A DNA stretch of 50,117 nt from positions 1-50,117 of the forward strand of contig MPUH01000500.1 of NCBI GenBank assembly GCA_001970955.1, given 5' to 3'. The first letter of the stretch is position 1; each line of letters starts with the position of its first letter. A program made the position numbers and the translations under genes. Positions 32,153 to 42,608 of the stretch are shown here, piece after piece. The notes beneath the pieces were generated by a model. The model did not search any database and had not been told where the DNA came from. It was given only the letters and a program-made list of their open reading frames with translations. The stretch is from Stentor coeruleus (Eukaryota > Ciliophora > Heterotrichea > Heterotrichida > Stentoridae).

Positions 32153-32858
32153 TCGTGAGTATATCCCTCAAAGTCTATCAAAACTTTCAAAAATTCTCTC
32201 ATTCCAAGAAGAAGCAATACGAGTCGACAACTACACCAAAGATTTCGAGTCAATAAAGTCCCTCTCCGACCTTGAAAATAAATCTTTAAGCTTTGTCCCA
32301 CACAAAGTTTACTGCCTTAAAAGCACTCGCTTTAATTCTAAACACTATACAGTTAAACTCAAATGTTCAAGCATAGTTACCGACTCTAGCATTATTATTG
32401 AAATCAGTTATCGTAGCTTAGGCATGTTTAAAATACGGATATTCCCATCATTTAATATAAATAATCCTGGGAAAATAAAATACAAGCACAAATTTCCATT
32501 AGAATACGTATTTTATATATAGAAACAAAATAAAATCCTTAAAGGGTTATTTTTTTGGATGAATTCAATAAAAGACAATCCAAATAAAGGACTTAGGGGT
32601 GATAGTAACATGGGCAGGATAATTTACTTGCATTTGAAGAATCAGAAATTTGCTGATACAACCTGTGATAGGGTATTTTATGATGAACTAAAAGACTATG
32701 AGAGGTATTATAGCGAAAAAGATGAAAACTATTATAGCGATGAAGATTTAGATGAGGAAAATGATGAGCTTAGATATAAGGATGATATTAGCGAGAGAAA
32801 TAAAAATTTGGGAAGAAGTGATAAAAAATTAAATGAAGGATATGCTCAAGATTCATAA
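32124..32858 (+). CDS. N-myristoylated acidic protein, unknown function
   Basis: 239 aa after removal of a 15-nt intron at 32508-32522 (GTATTTTATATATAG), which carries the in-frame stop. The N-terminus MGNSSCACT fits N-myristoylation of Gly2 plus palmitoylation of Cys6/Cys8, so membrane anchoring is expected. Residues ~60-130 are beta-rich (VYCLKSTRFNSKHYTVKLK). The C-terminal ~90 residues are highly acidic and Tyr-rich (YYSEKDENYYSDEDLDEEND). I recognise no domain. The second exon's frame is confirmed by continuity to TAA at 32856-32858. Confidence 0.75.
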
Positions 32859-33012
32859 AGAAAGCATGCTTATCTAATATACTAATCTAATATCTACATC
32901 ATATTTAGCACCTACATGAATAATCTTTTTATATCCAACATCCTAATTTATCAAAAACTAAATAATGCCAATAGCATATTAAAATACATCTAAATACTAA
33001 GCCATTAAAGGC

Positions 33013-34647
33013 TTAAGAGCTCAACCAACGATAATTCAGTGCTTCATCAGCAGTAGGGCGTTCATTAGGATCTACAGCTAATAATGCTCTTAAAAATTCT
33101 TCCAAAGCTTCATCACCACTAGCAATTTCCTCAATAAACTTGACCTTAACTTCTTCTTGATCGATAATTTTCTGGTTTTCAACATAAACACTCAACAATT
33201 TACCTTCTTTAGGTAATTGTCCAAGACACATATAAATCTATATATCCATTACCTTAGTAAGCATTTCTTTCATACTCAAAGCTTCAAAAAGCACTTCACC
33301 TGTAATCAACTCAGCAATAACACATCCTAAACTCCAAATATCGATTTTTTTATCATATTTACCACCAACAATAACCTCTGGAGCTCTATACGCTTTAGAT
33401 TGTATATAAGTTGTCAATGAATCTGTAGCATAACAACTACTACCAAAATCTACTAATCTTATATCAAAAAGATGGAATGATCTTCTATATGCTATAGGAA
33501 AAGATAATAATATATTCTCAGGTTTGATATCAGCATGGATAATCCCTTGACTATGGATAAAAGATAAGGAAATAAGCAGTTCTTTAGTTATTCTTATAAG
33601 GTTTTCACGTTGTAGAACATGGGAAAAAGCTGGGTTTGAGTTGATGACAAACAGATTTTCTCCAAGGAGTTCATAAACAATATGCAGGTTTTCTTTATAA
33701 TAAAAAAACTCTATCATTCTTACAATGAACTTTTGTGATAGTTTTCCTCTGGATGCTTTTTGGAGTAAATTCATGATTTTTATCTCATCAAGGCCCTGAT
33801 CGAAAGTTTCTTTTTGATTATGAATAACCTTAAGGCACACTTTTTTCCTATCAAATAAGTCCTGGCATTGGACTACTGTGCTAAAATGTGTTGAGGCAAT
33901 AACGGTTTCAACTCGATACCTTTCTGATAAAAAATCTCCTGGGCTTAAAGTTTGAGGTGGGCCAGGATTAGTCGTTGCTGCATCATAAACATAAGGGATT
34001 TGCATTATTTCATGATCTTCTAATAATTTGTCTGTGATTAAACTGGTTGATTGTTGTTTTTTCAAGAACTCTTCAAAGTCTTTACAATCCTTTTCTCTAG
34101 GCAAATGGACGTCGATATTCTCATCAATCTCCCCAAAGCTAAAATTTGATGTTTCTTCCCCTTCATTATTAGAAAACGAAAACTCCCCAGGCGACCTAGA
34201 CAGATTTTTATGAGAAGTAGGAAAAGCACAAGTTGAAGCATGGAAGCTCTGTGCTTGAGATCCTGAGAGTTTTTCAGTCACTTTTGTCTCGAGCTGGGAT
34301 ATCTTTTTAACTTTTTCATCAATACCTTCCATTTCATAAGAAATTTGATTCAGAGCTCTTTGGAATAGCACTTCTAAGTGAAGCATATGTTCTGTTTTTT
34401 CTATGAAAATGCTTTTAAGTCCTTCGATTTCATGTTTTAGCGTCGAAATGTCTTTTTCATGCCGACACCTACAGAATCGATCACTATTTGCTGTACTGAG
34501 GTTGTTTCTAGGGGAAAAAAAATTGTTGTATTGAGAAAACCCGATGAAGTCCTCAGAGGATTTCGGCATCCGATCCCTGTGCTGTAGGGCGTCCAAGCAT
34601 TCTTCAATAGACCCAATGCTGTTATCGAACGCAAAGTGTTTAGACAT
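33013..34647 (-). CDS. DYRK-like (CMGC) protein kinase
   Basis: 539 aa with one 15-nt intron at 33238-33252 (GTAATGGATATATAG). The N-terminal ~190 residues are low complexity with a coiled coil. The kinase domain starts near residue 245 (ERYRVETVIASTHFSTVVQC). Key residues are present: K273, catalytic Asp in HADIKPEN (D373; HRD is HAD) and DFG (D400). The activation segment TTYIQSKAYRAPE is DYRK-type, but the first Tyr of the YxY motif is Thr412, while Y414 remains. DYRKs autophosphorylate the second Tyr while folding, and then act on Ser/Thr substrates in growth and differentiation control. The shortened C-lobe ends in DPNERPTADEALNYRWLSS. Confidence 0.88.
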
Positions 34648-34688
34648 TTGAAATTATATAAAATATGCACATTTATATTAACATTAGC

Positions 34689-35582
34689 CTAGTTTGGCTT
34701 AAAAAGCTTCCGGGTTTGTATGGCTAGCTCGTAATCTACAGGGCTCACTATGGTTTTCAACGTCGCCAAAAGCAAATTTACATTAGACAAGTCGGTGAAA
34801 TCTCTTGTATCAAGGGTATTCTTGTCCCAGTTCATATGTATAGCCCTGAGTTCTCTGAAACTTTTCAAGCTCTCAAGGTCTTCTAGTATATAATTCAGTC
34901 TTTCTATCTCTTCATCCATTTTTCCTACCTTTTCTTTGAATTCCAAGCACATTTCATGCAGCTCCCGGCTTTTGTTGATAAGCCCTAAGTCATGAAGACA
35001 TGCTTTTTTCCCTTCTTGTACACAACTAATCATAATAGTCTCAGCATCAGTAATCCCTTTAGAGTGCTTTTCTACATACTCATGAATCTTGGTTATATAA
35101 ATTTGTAGGGCCTCCCAATTTTTGTTGATGATTTCCTTTTTATGAGCCAAATCCTCCGTGGCTCGCCGGATTTGATACCTTTTTTTGGTTGTTATTTTCG
35201 ACAATGCAGGATCATTGAATTGGACACAATTGTGGTTTATATGCGAGAGAATGCATGCTCCACATAGTAAGAGATCTTCGTCTATACAATAAGCCATATA
35301 TTCGCAATTGTGCTCGGTGCAATTTTTGATTTCTTTGCTTTGGAGTTCCAGAAGAGCGATATTGGTTGGTAGCTCACTTATCTCGCATTTGTTACGTTTG
35401 CGGCATATTGGGCAGGATAGCTCGTAGGTTGCGTTTTGAATGCTAATGACGCACAGCCGACAAAGGGTATGCCCGCACTTAGGGAGGAGAAGGGGGAGGA
35501 ACTTGCCTTTATTGTAGTTGTTAAAACACACTGGGCAATTAGCAATAGATTGAGTACCTACATTGTCGTATGGGTTTTTCAT
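34689..35582 (-). CDS. RING/B-box TRIM-like E3 ubiquitin ligase
   Basis: 297 aa. A RING finger lies at residues ~18-62 (CPVCFN, then PKCGHTLCRLCV and CPICRKR). A B-box follows at ~92-120 (CTEHNCEYMAYCIDEDLLLC with GACILSHINHNC). The rest is coiled coil (residues ~130-260), giving the RBCC layout of TRIM E3 ligases. There is no C-terminal SPRY or NHL domain. The substrate is unknown. It ends 41 bp before the start of the kinase gene on the same strand. Confidence 0.87.
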   Translation of the reverse strand: MKNPYDNVGTQSIANCPVCFNNYNKGKFLPLLLPKCGHTLCRLCVISIQNATYELSCPICRKRNKCEISELPTNIALLELQSKEIKNCTEHNCEYMAYCIDEDLLLCGACILSHINHNCVQFNDPALSKITTKKRYQIRRATEDLAHKKEIINKNWEALQIYITKIHEYVEKHSKGITDAETIMISCVQEGKKACLHDLGLINKSRELHEMCLEFKEKVGKMDEEIERLNYILEDLESLKSFRELRAIHMNWDKNTLDTRDFTDLSNVNLLLATLKTIVSPVDYELAIQTRKLFKPN

Positions 35583-35859
35583 TTATATATTATATACTAA
35601 AGTTATTAACAGTTTTTATTTTTTTAAACAGAATCATGACAAAGTCGATTTTTTATATTAGATAACAAAGTGAGTATTAATGTAAAAAGTTATATCAAGG
35701 CTATAGTGTTTATTCTATGAAGTCATTTGAAGAAAATTTCAAATTAAAAAAAAATGTAGAGTGTTTATACATAAGGAATTATTTGAAGCTTATCATAAAG
35801 AATTATATAAGAAATTGTGTTTATCAGAATTTAAAATAGCAAAAGGTGTATTCAAGCGC

Positions 35860-35961
35860 TTATAAAATACTTATGCTTTGGAAGATTTTAAATAGAATAG
35901 TTGCTTTAAATTATAAAATATTTATGCTTTGAAAGATATCAAATAGGATAATTGTTTTGAA
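35860..35961. repeat. Tandem repeat, 51 bp x 2 plus partial third
   Basis: Units begin TTATAAAATACTTATGCTTT at 35860 and TTATAAAATATTTATGCTTT at 35911, with a third partial start at 35962. They are imperfect copies with a period of 51 bp in non-coding DNA. Confidence 0.8.
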
Positions 35962-36250
35962 TTATAATATGCTTGTTGAAAAAGTTTTTACACTTTGATG
36001 AAAGTGGTTTTTTATAATTTCTAAGATATAAAATAACTATATATACTTGAAAGATAAAGGTTAAATTTTTTTTGAAAAGTATCTATGTGCTATTAAAGAT
36101 AATAATAATAATTTAAATATATATAAAGAAAACTTAGCCTAATTGATATTAAAAATAACAGTAAGAGTTACAATATATTGAAAATTGTAAGTAAAGTATC
36201 TACATAAAATTAAAATATTGCAAATGATGAAAGAGTATGATTAAATTGTT

Positions 36251-36468
36251 ATGAAAATAAACAGCAAAGACCTCCTGAACCAAATNTTTAATAATATTAA
36301 ATTATAAGCATTTATTTTAATTTATTATTATTCAAGAAAATAAACAGCAAAGACCTCCTGAACCAAATAAAGAGTCACATAACCAGAGACAATGAGTGGT
36401 TTAATATACCGAATCTGCCTAAAGAAAGAGATCGTAGGACAAACAAGCCTCGATCGGACAAGGTTTAA
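36251..36468 (+). CDS. Possible 44-aa ORF split by an assembly seam
   Basis: The left contig has ATG followed by the 32-bp sequence AAAATAAACAGC... to the N at 36286. The right contig repeats that 32 bp at 36337-36368 and continues in frame to TAA 36466-36468. Joining the copies would give a 44-residue basic peptide beginning MKINSKDLLNQI and ending TNKPRSDKV. The segment is GC-richer than its surroundings. No family recognised. The opposite strand is partly open too. Confidence 0.3.
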
Positions 36469-36582
36469 ATCATGCCACCTTAACTATCACCCACTTTAAA
36501 CTTTATTATTCAATACTAATTATGTATTATAAATTTTTTTTTTTGCAATACAATTTTACTTTTATACAATTAAATGATATAA

Positions 36583-38181
36583 ATGGAACTCAGTGAAAAG
36601 GCTCAAAAAAGTGAGTCTGCATCCTTACTTAAAAGCTGGCTTCAAACCTTAGGATGTGTAATCAATCCGAAAATAGACTATCCTGCAATATTCGATGGAC
36701 AATTATATGGAATGATTGCAAGACATAAATTGAATCCTGGAGAAACTGTAGTTTTAATAAAGCACGAAGCGATAATTTCTACTGAGCTTCTCCAAGACAC
36801 AGAAATCAAAGTAATTTTCGAAGAGTTCCCAGAGATTTTCAATAAAGAAAATCCTGAAGGTCTAGACAACCAATTTCTAACTCTAATTATCTATGAAAAA
36901 TCAAAAGGTCCTTCCTCAAAATGGGGTCTCTATTTCAACACCATGCCAACGAAAGTTGAAAATCTCAGTGATTGGGAAGCAAATGATCTTTTAGAACTTC
37001 AAGATCATGACATTATCACTGATTCTTTCATAAGAAAAGATAAAAACCTTAGCACTTATCATGATCTTAGACGTATATTAAACAAATACCCTATGTTTTT
37101 TCCACAAGAAGTTACTATCGAGTTAATAGAATGGTGTTGGAAAATCATATGGACTAGATCTTTTATGAGATCCCCTGAAAATTCAGCGCTTATACCATAT
37201 GCTGATTTTATCAATCATGGAACTTCATCAACAAGTTTTTATTTTGTTGATCAGAAAGAAGAAGATGTTGATGATGAGATGACTTTTGCTGATTATGATG
37301 AAATGTTTACAAAAGATAATGTGCAGAATATTAATTGTAAGGATTTATATGAGATTAGTTTTTCAGCTTTGGAAGAGTTGGATAATGAAAAATTTGAACT
37401 TGCTAGGAGAGTTTTGGCGGAAGCTGATGCTATTGATAAGATGGATAAAGATAGGAAGAAGAAAGTTATTCAGAGTGTTGATGATGTTAAAGACTCAGAC
37501 TTTCTTGTAGTAACAGGAGATAATGAAAGCTATGTTGAAGGTTCACAAATAGTCTTTGAATACGGAAAATATTCTAATACATCTTTGCTTATCCACTATG
37601 GTTTTGCTATACCTGAAAACCGTTTTGAATATTATCGTCTAAAAATCGAACTAGGGAAACTGTTGCAGCCTCTGCAACTCAAACATTTGCCATTTAAATA
37701 TGAAAAAAATAACTTCCTGCTTTTTTACTTAGGACCAAATGAGCTTTGTCGTGAACTTTTAAGGGTTATAAGAGCTTTATTATGGACACCTCAATACAGC
37801 AGCAAAGCTTTTTTTATACAAACTGACCTTTCTTTCGAGAAACAGGTATTATTAAAATACGCTGAAATCCTTATTGGCATTTTGAGAAATTACCCAAGTT
37901 CTATAGAAGATGACCTTGCTATATCACCAAATTCAGCCCGTCATTATTTTGCTGTAAATTTTATTTAGATCACTTATAGAGTGCAGAAAAAAACACTTAT
38001 CCAAAAACATATTCAATTGGCATTATCAGCATTAAAGATTGTTGAAAAAATAGAGATTAATTGTGCTTTAGAACCTGAACAAGTGAAGCTTGTGGATAAG
38101 AAACTTAAAGCTTATATTGGTGGGCTTAGGCACTATAGTAATACAGAGACTGGTACTGGTTTAAATGCTAATAATATATAG
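36583..38181 (+). CDS. SET-domain protein lysine/histidine methyltransferase (SETD3/LSMT-type)
   Basis: 527 aa with a 15-nt intron at 37954-37968 (GTAAATTTTATTTAG) carrying the in-frame stop. The SET domain runs from ~45 to ~345 with the large insertion typical of the Rubisco-LSMT/SETD3/SETD6 class. The cofactor motif is PYADFINHG (N211-H212) and the C-terminal Tyr motif is FEYGKYSN (Y327). The insertion at ~225-305 is unusually acidic (EEDVDDEMTFADYDE). The LSMT-like substrate-binding helices follow (~350-500). Enzymes of this class methylate Lys, or His73 of actin in SETD3; the substrate here is not predictable. Stop TAG. Confidence 0.86.
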
Positions 38182-38778
38182 GATTTTGTTGGTTTTTTTT
38201 TAAGATAGTGTAACTTAAGAGATTATATGGATTTAAAGTCTTTTTAATAATATTTTATGAAATTGTATTAATTTTTATTGCAGAAAGGATATATTGATAT
38301 CATTCTAAGATAGAATATTTACAATTAATCCAACACACACAATAAAGCAAAACCTTTTTTTTATATAATAATCTAGAATCAAAACATAAATAAAACTTAA
38401 AATAACAAGGTAAGACATACATAAATTCTCAAAGCCAAAGCATATATAAAGCATTCAAAACTAAAGCATGCACAAACTTTCAAAGATAAAACATAAAACT
38501 TTCATAAACCATCCCTTTCTTTACACAAATTATCATTCAAATTATCAGAATATAAAAATTATCTAAATAACAAACAATACCTGATCTATTATAAAATCTA
38601 TTAAATAAAATGAATTTTAATAATATCAAACTCATCTAAAAACCAAAAATCAATTATTTTCATCAAAAACAAATCCAAAGCTACCAACCTTCTTTACCCC
38701 ACGAATGCCCTAAACTTTTTCCATATCCACAATTATCTCGCCAATTAAGCTAAAAAAAGCACTTACTAAGTATTAAAT
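38182..38778. promoter_or_regulatory. Intergenic region, G-poor leader
   Basis: 0.6 kb. From about 38330 the plus strand is A/C-rich and G-poor up to the next start. Loose repeats of CAAAGCATA-like words occur around 38430-38500. No gene recognised. Confidence 0.5.
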
Positions 38779-39960
38779 ATGTCTTATCGTAGCAAAAGTG
38801 GCCATACAAGCAAAAAGAACAGCATTTCGCCCAAAAAACAAATGGCAGCCTTAAGAAACTCACTAAAAAAAGTAAAAACTATCTAGTACGAAGCAGATCT
38901 TCGAACTTTTCAAAGCACAAAAGCTTCTAACAGCCCTATAAGTAAACGCAAACACTATAAAAAAACTTTTAAACCCCAAAACATCAGATCACAAGTCACT
39001 CCTTTTCTATCATCTCGAGGTGACTATGAAGAAATTGAGCATTCCGATTCTTATGTTTCTAGTAATAAATCATTTTCAAAATCTACAGTCTTTGAACCAG
39101 AAGAATCATGGGATCAAAAAACACTTGAAACTCCTGAAATTGAGAGAATTAGATATGAAGCTAGGGATTCTGTGGACTCAGATGATTTAAATGAGTCAGA
39201 TCAGGAATTTGTTAGAAGTTTAAAGAAATCAAGGACTAGAATGGAAATGGATAATAGTTCAGAATGTGAAAATAAAGTGAGTTCGAGGACACCATTGATT
39301 TTTACTACACAAGAGCCGGAAAACCCGACAAAATACACCCGCGAGTTACGTTTAGAATTGCAAAAACAAAAGCAATCACTAGCTAAAAAATATCAACAAG
39401 CTTTAGAAAGGCAGCGAGAAGCCTTACAGCAGGAGTTCCAACAAGAGTTTGAATCAATGAGAGAAGATCTAATCAAAGACTTCAGAAAAAACCAAAAGAA
39501 GCTTTTACTAAACAAAGAAAAAGAACTTGAAAAACATCATCGCCAAGAAATAGACTGTTTACAAAAACGACACGAGCTTCAACTCAACACGAAAATCAAC
39601 GAAGTTATCAGTGAATATGAAAGATTATCCTCAAGAACCCAAGAAGAACTCATATATTTACGTAAACATAATGAAAATCTAAAAAGAAAACTTGAAGACT
39701 CCTTAGCCAAAACTCAACTTCTTAAAAGCCCAAGCCGAATAGACTCATTGACAACAAACACAACAATCGATCAAAGTAAACAATTATCAGAAATATATAA
39801 ATCCTATAATAAACTACAACAGGATTATATAGAACTTAAACAAAAACAAAACTCTACCTTATGCACTATGTGCAAAGCATTCACTCAAACCAACTCAGAA
39901 CTTGAAGGGAAGATGTCTAGAATACGTGCTTATATAGACAAAAGTCCATTGCGTCAATAA
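38779..39960 (+). CDS. Coiled-coil protein, unknown function
   Basis: 388 aa once a 15-nt intron at 38872-38886 (GTAAAAACTATCTAG) is removed; the intron contains the stop that truncates the frame. The N-terminal ~30 residues are basic and Ser-rich (MSYRSKSGHTSKKNS), followed by a disordered acidic segment. A long Gln/Glu/Lys coiled coil then spans ~165-350. The C-terminus has a conserved-looking LCTMCKAFTQTNSEL and ends KSPLRQ. A cytoskeletal or basal-body role would fit the composition, but I recognise no family. Confidence 0.75.
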
Positions 39961-40735
39961 TCTGCATATATTTTATGAATTAATTATAATCATTGTATTT
40001 AACTAGTCCTCAATTTTATAGTCTTTGATTGTTTTAGACTTTATGATTTGTTTTTGAGTTATTTTCATAAGGATAATTTATATATGATGCTCTTTTCTAT
40101 TAGAATCTTCGCTATTTTGAGACTTTTTTCACTTTCAGAGTCAGTTTATATAAAATTATAATCATGATCTTAGTAAAATTTATCATCTTCACATAGGTGG
40201 TATTCATCAATGATTAAGTTTTTTGGGTTAAAATTGCATGTACTTAATGATACCATAGGCTTACAATTACAGTAGATTGTGTTTTCTTTTCTAAGATTTG
40301 ATTACAATATTTTATGATGATTTTCATTTGGCTATCATGTCTATGAGATATCTAGAGCTTTTAAGAGGCTTTATCAGCTTTTTGAAGAAATTCATCAGGG
40401 CAGAAGTTTTTAATAGCTTTGCGTTGGGTTACTTGCTGAAGGACAACTAGTGAGTCTAGGTTCAATCCACTTAAAATGCTTTCAAATATTTTGTGATATT
40501 TACTTAGGATTTATTATATGGTTTTTATGATAATGAGGAGTAATAGTTGTATAAAAATCCTTCAAAATACAACTTTACCTACAATTCATAAAAAACTAAA
40601 AAAATCTCCTACAAATAAAATCCAATTTCATAAAAGCATCTAGGACCATATACTCAGTAGTATTTTGATCTCATAATAAAAAACCCAAACAAAAAAACTA
40701 AAACAAACTATTAAAAGTAATACATTTAAAACTTA
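39961..40735. other. Intergenic region between convergent genes
   Basis: About 0.78 kb between the coiled-coil gene (plus) and histone H4 (minus). It contains a possible minus-strand coding fragment at 40361-40510. The 3' side next to H4 is C-rich on the plus strand. Confidence 0.45.
40361..40510 (-). pseudogene. Possible coding fragment (F-box-like text)
   Basis: A 49-codon frame bounded by stops reads YHKIFESILSGLNLDSLVV and then LQQVTQRKAIKNF, without a usable ATG. The text faintly resembles an F-box helix pattern. It may be a gene relic or chance. Confidence 0.2.
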
Positions 40736-41059
40736 TTAACCACCAAATCCATATAAAGTCCTTCCTTGTCTCTTTAAAGCATAAATAACATCAAGTGCTG
40801 TAACAGTTTTTCTTCTGGCATGTTCAGTATATGTAACTGCATCTCTAACAATTCCTTCTAAAAATGATTTGAGAACATTACGTGTTTCATCATAGACTAA
40901 TCCTGATAATCTTTTAACACCACCTCTTCTTGCAAGTCTTCTAATTGCTGGTTTTGTGATTCCTTGAATGTTTTCACGTGCAATTTTCCTATGACGTTTT
41001 TTAGCTCCAACTTTTCCAAGTCCTTTTCCACCTTTGCCTCCTTTTCCGCCGCCTTTCAT
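40736..41059 (-). CDS. H4: Histone H4
   Basis: 107 aa. The fold domain is nearly canonical: [20 protein letters not shown], then [19 protein letters not shown] and [15 protein letters not shown]. The tail [20 protein letters not shown] is longer than in most eukaryotes (28 instead of 24 residues before NIQG): one extra GGK unit plus an extra Lys before RHRK. The acetylatable lysines equivalent to K5, K8, K12 and K16 are present. It is a core nucleosome component. No intron. There is no adjacent histone H3 in this window. Confidence 0.98.
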   Translation of the reverse strand: MKGGGKGGKGGKGLGKVGAKKRHRKIARENIQGITKPAIRRLARRGGVKRLSGLVYDETRNVLKSFLEGIVRDAVTYTEHARRKTVTALDVIYALKRQGRTLYGFGG

Positions 41060-41604
41060 TATTATTATTATATTTTTTAATATGTGTAGTATTTATAATA
41101 AATTTTCTATCCTGAAAAATGGAAATCTTGATTATTATTGGCTTAATTTTAGAACTCTATGGCCAATTAGATTAAAGATTTTATGTTTCCGGGTATGAAA
41201 ATGTTAGGAATTTTTAGAGGGTTTGATGTGATAAGTACAAGAAAATAGGATTTTTTATGTAGAATTTGATGGGTTGTTATGGAATAAGATAAAGGATGTG
41301 AGTGAAAGTTTTAAGTGTGGGATAATGCAAAATTAGCATGGTTTGGTCTAAAAGATTAATTTAAACGGAAGATTGTTGCATAAAAGTATATATTTTGATG
41401 ATATGAATCTAGGTGGAGTACTGGGAACTATGCAATTTTATGTTGAAATTTATGCTGGATTACATAAATTCAAAAAAACCATGAAATTCAAACTATAAAA
41501 CTTACTTTCCCACAACCTATAAACTAAAACCCAAATCTTTTATCCAAAAAACTCTCAAAAACATAAACTAAAATTTCTAAAATGACTAAAATTATCTAAT
41601 AAAT
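41060..41604. promoter_or_regulatory. Intergenic region, skewed flanks
   Basis: 0.55 kb between H4 and the NBR1-like gene, both on the minus strand. The H4-proximal part (41100-41400) is G-rich and C-poor on the plus strand, and the NBR1-proximal part (41460-41604) is C-rich and G-poor. This agrees with the 5'/3' flank asymmetry seen elsewhere. No gene recognised. Confidence 0.5.
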
Positions 41605-42608
41605 CTAAGATAACGAAAGTATCGCTTTCTGAATATCCCCGCCATTTTTCTTCAAAGCCTCTTCAGCGGTATAATAATCAAAGCCCATCTCTGTCATCAT
41701 TATAACTTTTTCCTTCATATCATCCTTGACAAACCCTTTAAACATAACCTTCCCAATTTTCAACCCTTCAGGAGTTAACAATTTCCATTTCCCAAATATT
41801 CTCCCCCCTTCACTCCATAGTTTAGCTGTTACTTGTCCTTCTTGGCCTGGTTCTAAAGTAGGTATTGGATTAAAAATAGCTGAGACATTTCCTTTAACTA
41901 ATTCAGCAATACATCCTGAAGGTAAAGGAGTATTACCACAATTCCTAACATCCCATACCAAATTAATCTCCCCAGCGCTACGGTCATCAAATTTTATCTG
42001 TTCTTTTACTTCAATTCTAGGCTTTTTGCTAAAAATGAGATTTTTCAATTTCATAATATTTTCAATAAGGTTTTCAGGGGTGAAGTCAATATTAACATAC
42101 TGGTCATTGTTGGGTTTCAAGAATTTTATAAATGGATGTTCATGTTCTTTAGTCTTTTCACAGTTCTGGCAAAAATCGAAATCTTGGCATACAGTGCAAT
42201 TGAATCTAGGGCCGACTATAGGTTTAGTATTNATCTTTGCCAAACAACTTGTTCTGAGCTTTCTTCTCTTTGGAATTTACGTTCTTCTATGTTTGGCTGA
42301 GAATAAACTGGAGTTTCTCTTGTCGGTATATTTGAAGACCTTGATGAGGCTTGCGATGATGGAGCTTTGTCTTGAAGTAAAAGACGTAAGGTTTTTATAC
42401 CGATGGATTGAGTTGATGCATATGCAGTATGTAAATCACTATCACAGGCAATGGTAATTTCATCTTCTTCTTCGTCAAGGTATTTTATTGTGAAATCTGA
42501 CTTATTGAAAATATAGATGCAATATGATTGCAGTTCAGCAAAGGTGGTTGGAAGTTTTAGTAAACGATGAATTTCTTGTTTGTATACGAGCTTGATGTTC
42601 AGACTCAT
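41605..42608 (-). CDS. NBR1-like autophagy receptor (PB1-ZZ-FW-UBA), broken by an assembly gap
   Basis: The N-terminal part (42608 down to the gap) has a PB1 domain (SLNIKLVYKQEIHRLLKLP, FTIKYLDEEEDEITI). The C-terminal part has half a ZZ finger (PIVGPRFNCTVC, FCQNC, EHEHPF), an FW/NBR1 domain (~RSAGEINLVWDVRNCGNTPL to GKWKLLTPEG) and a UBA (MMTEMGFDYYTAEEALKKNG). The single N at 42232 separates frames that differ by two bases, and the first Cys pair of the ZZ finger is missing. Sequence was therefore lost at the seam and this is one gene. NBR1 links ubiquitinated cargo to phagophores. Stop TAG 41605-41607. The paralogous PB1-ZZ-UBA protein at 27141 lacks FW. Confidence 0.88.

Larger units (their letters stand above)
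35583..36582. other. Intergenic region, divergent promoters
   Basis: 1 kb between the TRIM-like gene (minus) and the SET gene (plus). It contains a 51-bp repeat, an assembly seam and a possible 44-codon ORF, listed separately. The remainder is AT-rich without features. Confidence 0.45.

Noticed and set aside
41726..42457. 243-codon plus-strand ORF across the NBR1-like gene
   Set aside because: It is antisense to conserved FW and ZZ domains and crosses the N of an assembly gap.
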